A DNA stretch of 13,327 nucleotides, from positions 1 to 13,327 of the forward strand of contig JAKEHX010000140.1 of assembly GCA_022614795.1 (NCBI GenBank), given 5' to 3'. The DNA is from Planctomycetaceae bacterium. Lineage in GTDB: Bacteria > Planctomycetota > Planctomycetia > Pirellulales > Pirellulaceae. The notes below the pieces were generated by a model. It did no database searches. It had not been told where the DNA came from and saw only the letters and a program-made list of their open reading frames with translations. The translations under genes and the position numbers were made by a program. Positions 6,310 to 12,146 of this stretch are shown one piece after another. Position 1 is the first letter of the stretch. Every line of letters starts with the position of its first letter.

Positions 6310-7770
6310 ATGAACCCACTGCTCCATACTCGCCGTGAGTTCCTTGCCACCGCTGGCATGGGCTTCGGAGCGCTGGCCGCAGGCGCCATGCTTCAGCGCG
6401 ACGGGGTTGTGCGGGCTGCGGAGCACGGAACGCCGCAGAGGGCGTTCCCTACAGGGGCCAAGGCCAAATCCGTGATCTGGATTTTCCTGATCGGCGGCAT
6501 GAGCCAGATGGAAAGCTTCGATCCCAAGCCGGAGCTGAACAAATACGCCGACAAGACGATTGAGGAGTCGCCGTACAAGGCCACGCTCGAGTCTCCCTAT
6601 CTGAAAAAGAACCTGCGGGAGGTGATCGAGGGGCTGCACAAAGTGCATCCCAAGATCTTTCCGATGCAGGTCGGCTATCGCAAGTTCGGCCAGTCGGGCC
6701 TGGAAATGAGCGAGTGGTGGGCGCGGACCGGCGAGCTTTGTGCCGACGATCTGTGCCTGGTCCGCAGCATGTGGACCACCGACAACAACCACGGCGCGCA
6801 GTACCAGTTCCACACGGGCCGCCACAAGCTGGATGGCGAGTTCCCGACGATCGGCAGCTGGGTCCATTACGGCCTGGGCTCGCTCAACGACAACCTGCCG
6901 CAATTCGTCGTCCTGGGCACTCCGCTGGCCGATTGCTGCGGCGGCGCGCAGGGACACGGGGCCAATTACCTCGGCCCCAGGCACAACGGCATTCAGCTCG
7001 TCGTCGATCCCACCAGCCCCCTGCCGTTCGCCGCGCCCGACCGGGGAACGTTCCAGGAAGAACAGGCGGGCGAGTTCAAACTGCTGGGCCGGCTGAATCG
7101 GCTATCGGCTGCCGACTATCCGGACGATCCGGCGCTGGCCGCGCGTACAAGATCGTATGAGCTGGCCTACCAGATGCAGGCCGCGGTGCCCGATGTCGTC
7201 AACTTTGCCGCCGAATCGGCCGATACGCACAAGCTCTACGGCCTCGACAATGCCGCGACCAAAACGTTCGGCGGCCAGTGCCTCGCCGCCCGGCGCATGG
7301 TCGAGCGGGGCGTCCGGTTCATTCAGCTTTTCCACGGCTCTAACGGCGGGGCTGGCGGCTGGGACGCGCACGGCAATCTCCAGGCCGGCCATTCGAAGCT
7401 GTGTGGCCAGGTCGATCAGCCGATCGCCGCGCTGATTCACGACCTGAAGCGCCGCGGCCTGTTGAATGAAACGCTCGTCGTCATCGGCACCGAATTTGGC
7501 CGCACGCCCGGCGCGCAGGGGACCAACGGCCGCGATCACCATCCGTACGGCTTCTCGATCGCGCTGGCCGGCGGCGGCATCAAGGGGGGCGTCGTGCACG
7601 GCGCGACCGACGAACTCGGCTTCCATGCCGTCGAAAACCGCCACTACGTCACCGATCTGCACGCGACGCTCTTACACCAGCTCGGCCTCGATCCGCGGCA
7701 GCTCGAAATCCCCGGCCGCAAGCGGCTGGAGATCGACTTCGGCGAGCCGATCCGGGCGATCATGGCGTAA
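6310..7770 (+). CDS. DUF1501 family protein, Tat-exported (paralogue 2)
   Basis: A 486-residue DUF1501 protein, roughly 70-75% identical by eye to paralogue 1 across the body. The start at 6310 follows GGAGG (6296-6300) by nine bases and gives a compact Tat leader: T7-R8-R9-E-F-L, then ATAGMGFGALAAGAM and a probable cleavage region near VVRAAE. A longer frame upstream to 6247 only reads through the hairpin repeat. The family blocks are kept: SVIWIFLIGGMSQMESFDPK, FHGSNGGAGGWDAH, GTEFGRTPG and DHHPYGFSIALAGGG. Residues 40-48 (GTPQRAFPT) are the same palindrome-derived insert as in paralogue 1. It lies about 200 bases after paralogue 1 with hairpin copy B between them. Tandem duplication is the simplest origin. 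Its role in the envelope, alongside the DUF1549/1553 protein, is inferred. Confidence 0.92.
   Translation: MNPLLHTRREFLATAGMGFGALAAGAMLQRDGVVRAAEHGTPQRAFPTGAKAKSVIWIFLIGGMSQMESFDPKPELNKYADKTIEESPYKATLESPYLKKNLREVIEGLHKVHPKIFPMQVGYRKFGQSGLEMSEWWARTGELCADDLCLVRSMWTTDNNHGAQYQFHTGRHKLDGEFPTIGSWVHYGLGSLNDNLPQFVVLGTPLADCCGGAQGHGANYLGPRHNGIQLVVDPTSPLPFAAPDRGTFQEEQAGEFKLLGRLNRLSAADYPDDPALAARTRSYELAYQMQAAVPDVVNFAAESADTHKLYGLDNAATKTFGGQCLAARRMVERGVRFIQLFHGSNGGAGGWDAHGNLQAGHSKLCGQVDQPIAALIHDLKRRGLLNETLVVIGTEFGRTPGAQGTNGRDHHPYGFSIALAGGGIKGGVVHGATDELGFHAVENRHYVTDLHATLLHQLGLDPRQLEIPGRKRLEIDFGEPIRAIMA
6427..6453. repeat. 27-bp GGAACGCC hairpin insert in DUF1501 gene 2
   Basis: GGAACGCC (6427-6434) pairs with GGCGTTCC (6441-6448) around loop GCAGAG, followed by CTACA. 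It has the same length, codon phase and position after the Tat leader as the copy at 4768-4794, differing in one loop base. Confidence 0.75.
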
Positions 7771-8124
7771 TTAGCGGCGCCAACGTCTGTCCTATTTAAC
7801 GCAAAGGCGCGGAGGCGCTAAGGTCGCGAAGGAAGTTAAGACGTAGAGATTGCGCACACAAGTTCAAATCTTTCTTGCCTTCTCTGCGAGCTTTGCGCCT
7901 CTGCGACTTTGCGTTAGGTCGATCGCCGTCGCATGGCGCTTGACGTTCGCAGGTGAGCATTCGGGTTTTTCTGGTTTTATGCTCGCGCCTGGCATCTTTT
8001 CAGAACGCAGGGCCGGTCATTCGATGAATAGAACTGAACGGACTCGCCCCGGAGCGCTCGACGTGTCGCGCTGCCGGCTCTTCGGATGGATCTGCCCGAC
8101 AACCTTGCGAGCGGCGATCTTCCC
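7771..8124. other. 354-bp region without a gene
   Basis: The first half is hairpin repeat copy C (7797-7917). The second half (7918-8124) shows no convincing gene or RNA. It has short T-rich runs near 7968-7980 and 7997-8001, and an open frame from 8086 that I treat as non-coding upstream extension of the small membrane gene. The promoter of the 8125-9322 genes may lie here, but no clear -35/-10 pair was found. Confidence 0.5.
7797..7917. repeat. AACGCAAAGG-type hairpin repeat, copy C (after DUF1501 gene 2)
   Basis: The left arm TAACGCAAAGGCGCGGAG (7797-7814), followed by GCGC, pairs with GCGCCTCTGCGACTTTGCGTTA (about 7895-7916) with two mismatches. The outer arms extend to about 7835 and from about 7871. 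The unit vocabulary is the same as copies A and B, with a shorter central loop (~35 bases). Confidence 0.75.
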
Positions 8125-8379
8125 ATGTGGCGAGCCTTCTTTCTGGCCAGCGGCATTTTCGTGTGCATCCTCGGGGCCCAGTGCCTGGTCGTCGATTCGT
8201 TCGTGTGGGCCAATGAGCCGCCGCCGACCGTCGAAAACCCGGCAACGCTATTCGGCGCGCCGCCGATCGCGACCGGTTCGAGCGACCTGAGGCCGGCGGA
8301 ATGGGCCCCCTGGAGCTTCCTTTCGGGCGGCGCGGTCGTGATCCTCTATTCGCTGATGCTGGGCCGCTCGGGACCGTAG
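8125..8379 (+). CDS. Small membrane protein of unknown function
   Basis: An 84-residue product if it starts at ATG 8125. An alternative ATG at 8086 would add 13 polar residues. I prefer 8125 because it begins MWRAFFLASGIFVCILGAQC, a compact hydrophobic start that resembles small planctomycete membrane proteins; neither start has a strong ribosome site. Two membrane segments are predicted by eye: residues ~3-22, and ~59-72 within WSFLSGGAVVILYSLML. A polar, proline-rich loop (about residues 29-57) lies between them. No enzymatic motif is visible and no function is assigned. It is followed closely by a GTNCTC-hexamer hairpin and then two more small genes on the same strand. Confidence 0.65.
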   Translation: MWRAFFLASGIFVCILGAQCLVVDSFVWANEPPPTVENPATLFGAPPIATGSSDLRPAEWAPWSFLSGGAVVILYSLMLGRSGP

Positions 8380-8390
8380 GTTGGAAGCCC

Positions 8391-8456
8391 ACTCGTACTC
8401 GTCCTCGATTGCGGCCCGGATTCGAGAACGAGGACGAGAACGAGGACGAGGACGAA
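8391..8456. repeat. GTNCTC-hexamer hairpin, copy 1
   Basis: The left arm is made of CTCGTA and CTCGTC units (8391-8408), the right arm of GAGAAC and GAGGAC units (8421-8456), and the core is ATTGCGGCCCGGATT (8408-8422). The arms pair unit by unit with one variable base per hexamer. It begins 12 bases after the stop of the 8125-8379 gene. The core is identical in copy 2 (9337-9418). Confidence 0.75.
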
Positions 8457-8503
8457 GTCGCTTTGAGTTGACGCTCGGTTACATTTCCGCCGACAATGCC
8501 GGC

Positions 8504-8878
8504 ATGGACGACAAACCGGCAAAACGAGCAACAGGGGGCGGGGCAATTGTGGCGGCGATCGTCGTCGTGCTGGTGCTGCTCCCAATGATCTACCTGCTGT
8601 CGATCGGGCCGATTGTCTGGCTGCATCGTCGCGGGCATCTGAACGTGGGCCCCGATTCGGTCATCGCCTGGGTGTATGCCCCGGCGGAGCGGGCGGCCCG
8701 GGCATGCCCGCCATTTGAAAGGGTGATGGAAGGGTACATCTCGCTGTGGGAGCCGCCGAATACCGCCGCGCCGATTGCGCCGCAGTATCTTGCCGCTCCT
8801 GCATCGCCAGCAGCGAGCGCGACGTATTCAGCGCCGACGGCGCCGGCGGAGCCTGAATCGGCAACCAGCGAGCGCTAG
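8504..8878 (+). CDS. Single-pass membrane protein of unknown function
   Basis: 124 residues from ATG 8504; a longer frame from 8381 only reads through the hexamer hairpin and is not credible. The N-terminus is charged (MDDKPAKR). A strong membrane helix follows at residues ~13-36 (AIVAAIVVVLVLLPMIYLLS). The middle segment contains VIAWVYAPAERAARACPPFE and YISLWEP. The last ~40 residues are a low-complexity alanine/proline/serine tail. No catalytic motif is seen. Proteins of this type are found in planctomycetes, but I do not recognise a named family. It ends 15 bases before the SseB-like gene, so the two are likely co-transcribed. Confidence 0.65.
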   Translation: MDDKPAKRATGGGAIVAAIVVVLVLLPMIYLLSIGPIVWLHRRGHLNVGPDSVIAWVYAPAERAARACPPFERVMEGYISLWEPPNTAAPIAPQYLAAPASPAASATYSAPTAPAEPESATSER

Positions 8879-8893
8879 GGGCGAGGTAATCCA

Positions 8894-9322
8894 ATGGCCG
8901 GCACGTGGGGCAATTGGCAAGGCTCGTGGGAGCGGCCCATGAGCGGTGAAGAGGACCTGGCGGAAGTGCTCGAGGAGGAAGACGCCGCGGCAATCGCCCG
9001 CTGGCTGGCCGCCCGCGATTTCTGGCTGGTCGATGATGGGCTCGAAAACGACGAGGGCGGCACGGCGGCCTTGGTGCTCGACGTCGAAGGAAGCCCGGTC
9101 GTCGTGGTTTTCACATCGGAAAAGCACGTGAGCGCCTATGCCCAGGAGAAGCCTGAGATGTTTGACGACCCTCAGAACATCCCCGGCTTTGTCGTCGAGG
9201 GGCGGAACGTCATCCTCAATCTGCCCGAAGGGGGCGGGGTGCTCATCGATCCGGCGACGGACGACGAGCAGTATTTGCCGCCCGAGCTGGTCACGAAGAT
9301 TCGGGCGGAGATGGTGGACTGA
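8894..9322 (+). CDS. SseB N-terminal-domain-like protein
   Basis: A 142-residue soluble acidic protein. GAGG at 8883-8886 precedes ATG 8894 by seven bases; an alternative ATG at 8939 is possible. Residues ~46-135 resemble the SseB N-terminal domain: a strand (AALVLDVEGSPVVVVFTSEK) is followed by a helical stretch (HVSAYAQEKPE), a second strand (VVEGRNVILNLP) and the glycine-rich GGGVLIDPATDD segment, corresponding to the G-x-x-INP turn of the family. SseB-type domains occur in proteins of uncertain cellular role (SseB itself is linked to rhodanese/serine-sensitivity genes in enterobacteria). I assign only the domain, not a function. It follows the small membrane gene by 15 bases. Confidence 0.7.
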   Translation: MAGTWGNWQGSWERPMSGEEDLAEVLEEEDAAAIARWLAARDFWLVDDGLENDEGGTAALVLDVEGSPVVVVFTSEKHVSAYAQEKPEMFDDPQNIPGFVVEGRNVILNLPEGGGVLIDPATDDEQYLPPELVTKIRAEMVD

Positions 9323-9336
9323 TCGGCGGCTCGATC

Positions 9337-9418
9337 GTAGTCGTCCTCGTACTCGTTCTCGTCCTCGTTCTCGATTGCGGCCCGGATTCGAGGACGAGTA
9401 CGAGGACGAGGACGATAC
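9337..9418. repeat. GTNCTC-hexamer hairpin, copy 2
   Basis: The left arm (9337-9374) holds CTCGTC, CTCGTA and CTCGTT units. The core is ATTGCGGCCCGGATT (9374-9388). The right arm (9387-9418) holds GAGGAC and GAGTAC units. It occupies nearly all of the 106-bp space between the convergent SseB-like and BBP7 genes, beginning 15 bases after the SseB-like stop, and could act as a shared transcription stop (inference). Confidence 0.75.
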
Positions 9419-9428
9419 TTGGTGCGGC

Positions 9429-10859
9429 CTAAAACTCTCGCACCAAGCCCAGGTTGATTCCCTGCACCCAAAAGTCGCCGTGATTGAAGCGGAATCGCGG
9501 GTGGATGTTGCCCGAGGGGTCTTCGCCGACGCGCGGATCGATCTGATCGCCGGGCCGCAGCACGTCGTTCCAATAGATGAACGAATAACCGACGGAGAGC
9601 CGCGTGCACTGGCCCCATTTGTAGGCCAGCGTCAGGCCCACCTCGGTGACGGCGGTGAACTCGCTGCGGCTGAATTCGCCGATGTTCTCCTCCCCCGTGA
9701 AGAGGCCGCCCGCCGTGACGGTCGGGTCTTCGTCCGGAACGGCGATCCGCGTGCTGCCGTCGATGATCACCCGCTCGTGCATGCTGCCGATCGAAATCCG
9801 CCCCAAGGCGGTCCAGGTCCAGCAGCGGCAGTCGCATTCGTGCACCAGGCCCAGGATCGCCCCGTGGAACGCGTTGCGGACGTCGAACTGATCGACCACG
9901 TCGGTCACCGTGCCCAGCGGAATATTACCGCCCACTTCGGTCACCGTCCGCGTGCTGCTGATCCGCAGGTTGTCGTTGATTCGCGAGAAGTGGTAGCCGG
10001 TGACGAAATCGAGCCGCGAGCAAGGGTTGCGGCACAAGAGGTAGCGGGCATAGACATCATTGCCAATGACCGAGGACGAGGCGTCGATATCGATCGCGCC
10101 CGAGAGGAGGCCCGGATACGAAACGAGCAGGGCGTTGTTGGCGTCGGCGTCGAAGTCGAAGAACGGGATGGCGAGCACGGGGTTGTCAAGCGAATCGACA
10201 TGGAATTTCGTGCCATCAACGCCCAGGCCGAAGAAGCGGTTGCCGATGCCCCAGCACTCGTGCGGGTCCATCCAGAAGCCGATATCGGCGCGGCCGCCGG
10301 CGGCCATGTCGGAGGACTCGCGCCCGCCGCCGAAGAGGATCGTCGCGTCGGGCAGGATGCCGGCCGTCGTGGAGTCTTCGGTCACCGGATCGGTCGTGGC
10401 CAGCGGCGGCAAGTCGCGTCCTTCACGCCACCAAAGCAGCACGTCGAGCCTGGCCCACCATAGGGGCCGGCCGCAGCACATGTCGCAGCCCGCGGGACCA
10501 TGGTCGCCGCAGGCGCCGCAGCTTGCGCCAGCGTAGGCAGCGCCGGCGTAAGCGGCGCCGGGATAGTCGTAGGCGTCGCCGTGGCCGTAGGCCATTTGCG
10601 AACTCGGCGCGGCAATCGCGGGACGAGGGGCGGCAGTGGGAGGTGCATTTTGCGGTCGGGACGGCGCCGGCGCTGGGACCGGTTCTTCATAGGTGGCAGG
10701 CGCGACCTCGCGGCTGGCTGGGCCGCGCACTGGGCCGCGGACAGGGCCGACGTTCCAGGCAGCCAGGCGCTCGGCGAATTCCGAGGCCGATGCCTGGCCG
10801 CCGAGAGCGCATCCGACGCCGATCAGAACGAGCCCGGCAAATCGCAAGTTCCATCGCAT
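9429..10859 (-). CDS. BBP7 family outer-membrane beta-barrel protein
   Basis: A 476-residue planctomycete outer-membrane barrel. The start at 10859 gives a clean signal peptide (MRWNLRFAGLVLIGVGCALG, cleavage near ASAS); an in-frame GTG at 10871 would add four residues. Next comes a low-complexity proline/alanine region (~38-110) with short tandem repeats (GPVRGPVRGP, AAYAGAAYAGA), then a cysteine cluster (SCGACGDHGPAGCDMCC, ~113-129). BBP7 hallmarks follow: WARLDVLLWWREGRDLPPLA, ILFGGGR, GFWMDP, the paired FDVRNAFHGAILG and VIIDGSTRI strands, and YSFIYWNDVLRPGDQID. The chain ends LVREF with a terminal phenylalanine, as expected for barrel assembly. The cargo or transport role is unknown. It is convergent with the SseB-like gene. 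Confidence 0.9.
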   Translation of the reverse strand: MRWNLRFAGLVLIGVGCALGGQASASEFAERLAAWNVGPVRGPVRGPASREVAPATYEEPVPAPAPSRPQNAPPTAAPRPAIAAPSSQMAYGHGDAYDYPGAAYAGAAYAGASCGACGDHGPAGCDMCCGRPLWWARLDVLLWWREGRDLPPLATTDPVTEDSTTAGILPDATILFGGGRESSDMAAGGRADIGFWMDPHECWGIGNRFFGLGVDGTKFHVDSLDNPVLAIPFFDFDADANNALLVSYPGLLSGAIDIDASSSVIGNDVYARYLLCRNPCSRLDFVTGYHFSRINDNLRISSTRTVTEVGGNIPLGTVTDVVDQFDVRNAFHGAILGLVHECDCRCWTWTALGRISIGSMHERVIIDGSTRIAVPDEDPTVTAGGLFTGEENIGEFSRSEFTAVTEVGLTLAYKWGQCTRLSVGYSFIYWNDVLRPGDQIDPRVGEDPSGNIHPRFRFNHGDFWVQGINLGLVREF

Positions 10860-10953
10860 ACTCGGTTCCACAAGCTAGCGGTTGCCCGGGCCCGATGCCC
10901 GCCGCGCAGTCCGACTATATCGAAGCCGATGAGTATTTCGGTTCGGCAGGACT

Positions 10954-10975
10954 TGCCGGTTGAGAAAACCCGGCA
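10954..10975. other. Short hairpin between BBP7 and ygfZ genes
   Basis: TGCCGG (10954-10959) can pair with CCGGCA (10970-10975). It lies about 30 bases beyond the ygfZ stop (minus strand) and upstream of the BBP7 gene. No T-run follows on the minus strand, so a terminator role is weak. Confidence 0.3.
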
Positions 10976-11006
10976 GGCTACGGTGACTTTTCGGGCGGAT
11001 AATGCA

Positions 11007-11972
11007 CTACACCGGCAGTGGGACCACGACTGCACTGCCCGACTCCGACGTCAGTGCCGTCCCGACCTTGGCGTGAGCGCGCCGCAGCAGGGCGATTGCT
11101 AGCGGTGCTTGCAGCTTCGGCGACCAGGCGGCGGAGGTCACCGCTCCGACTGGCTTGTCGCCCAACAAGAGTTGCAACTCGGGCTTGGGAACGATCGATC
11201 CGGCGAACTTCACACCCGCAAGCAGACGGTTCACGTGCCCCAAGGCGTCGATGCGGGCCACGGTCTCCTGGCCGAGATAACAGCCTTTGGTAAAGCTGAT
11301 GGCCAGTGCGTCGCGGCCGATTTCCTGCGGCAGGTTGTCGGCCGTGATGTCCTGGCCAAAGAGCGGAGTGCCGGCCTCGATGCGGGCCATTTCGACTGTT
11401 TCCGGGCCGCAGTCCACCGCGCCGGCCGCTTCGAGCGCCGCCCGAATCGCCGGTATATCGTTGCGGGCGGCCTCGACGAAATAACTCGAGGCGGCGACGA
11501 AGTTGACGCGCTTGATAATCGCCTTAGTGCCCGCAATTTGCACTTCCATCATCGCCGGCTCGCCGCCCAATGAAGCCAGTTGCTTGAGCAGGACCGGTGC
11601 GTGCGGCCCGGCGACGAGCAGTTCCCCGCGCTCGGCCGTCACATCGGCGAGCTGGGCATCCTCACCGATGATGTACCGCTCGAAGTGCGCGACCAGCGTG
11701 GCGGCTTGCCCGGCGGTCGAATCGAGGCTGAATTGGTCCCCGCGATTGCCGATCAGCACATGCCCGAGCGTCTTTCCCTGCGGGCTCGTGACAAAGGCCT
11801 CACAAAGGCCGCCCAGAGGCAACTTCTTCACGTCATTGGTGGTGAAGCTGTGCAGCAGCTGCGCCCGGTCGCCGCCGGTCACTTCAATCAGCGTGCGGCC
11901 CGTCAGATCGGCCACTCCCACGCCGCTTGTGAGCGCCGCATATTGAGCCAGAGCTTGCGAGGAAATTGTCAT
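11007..11972 (-). CDS. ygfZ: YgfZ/CAF17-type folate-binding protein
   Basis: A 321-residue member of the GcvT-related YgfZ family. In bacteria and mitochondria this family binds tetrahydrofolate and helps assemble or repair certain Fe-S enzymes in the cytoplasm. The signature K229-G-C231-Y-L-G-Q-E236 is intact, including the conserved cysteine. Other blocks match: GRTLIEVTGGDRAQLLHSFT near the N-terminus (25-44), FVTSPQGKTLG (60-70), and R197-I-E-A-G-TPLFGQDI. The length is close to the usual 300-350. The start ATG at 11972 has only a weak GAG upstream. No signal peptide is present. The gene is transcribed divergently from the lipoprotein gene, with a paired hairpin repeat between them. The family assignment is firm; the Fe-S partner is unknown. 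Confidence 0.9.
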   Translation of the reverse strand: MTISSQALAQYAALTSGVGVADLTGRTLIEVTGGDRAQLLHSFTTNDVKKLPLGGLCEAFVTSPQGKTLGHVLIGNRGDQFSLDSTAGQAATLVAHFERYIIGEDAQLADVTAERGELLVAGPHAPVLLKQLASLGGEPAMMEVQIAGTKAIIKRVNFVAASSYFVEAARNDIPAIRAALEAAGAVDCGPETVEMARIEAGTPLFGQDITADNLPQEIGRDALAISFTKGCYLGQETVARIDALGHVNRLLAGVKFAGSIVPKPELQLLLGDKPVGAVTSAAWSPKLQAPLAIALLRRAHAKVGTALTSESGSAVVVPLPV

Positions 11973-11980
11973 TGCTCAGC

Positions 11981-12069
11981 GGGACGTTGGCGTAGCCGAA
12001 CTCGCCAGAGTTCGGGGTGTTTTAGCGGCCGGGCTTCCCGAAGTCTGGCGACTTCGGCTACGGGACGTT
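11981..12069. repeat. Paired TAGCCGAA hairpin element with flanking direct repeats
   Basis: The left arm 11992-12016 (GTAGCCGAACTCGCC, then AGAGTTCGGG) and right arm 12037-12061 are reverse complements at 23 of 25 positions. Each arm also folds on itself: GAACTC/GAGTTC on the left and GAAGTC/GACTTC on the right. The two differences between arms are compensatory within these inner stems. CGGGACGTT occurs at 11980-11988 and 12061-12069, giving direct repeats around the element. It lies in the divergent ygfZ-lipoprotein interval. Confidence 0.7.
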
Positions 12070-12146
12070 CATCTTCCGCATTTTCGCAGCCGCTGCAACA
12101 ATTGACAGAGGGCCGCTAATTCAAGTTTGCCCGTAAGGAAATCGCC

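Noticed and set aside
8391..9418. Hexamer arrays as a CRISPR or coding acidic/arginine repeat
   Set aside because: The units are contiguous, with no spacers and no adjacent cas genes; the translated versions extend genes only by reading through the hairpins.
9138..10463. Long plus-strand open frame across the SseB-like gene end, hexamer hairpin and BBP7 gene
   Set aside because: It reads through a repeat and opposite the BBP7 gene, whose motifs are unambiguous.
10790..10859. Lipobox in the BBP7 leader (G-V-G-C)
   Set aside because: Position -3 is glycine rather than leucine, valine or isoleucine, and the ASAS region gives a better standard signal-peptidase site.
12102..12107. TTGACA, a perfect -35 hexamer upstream of the lipoprotein gene
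   Set aside because: No acceptable -10 sequence lies 16-18 bases downstream, so a promoter call is not supported.
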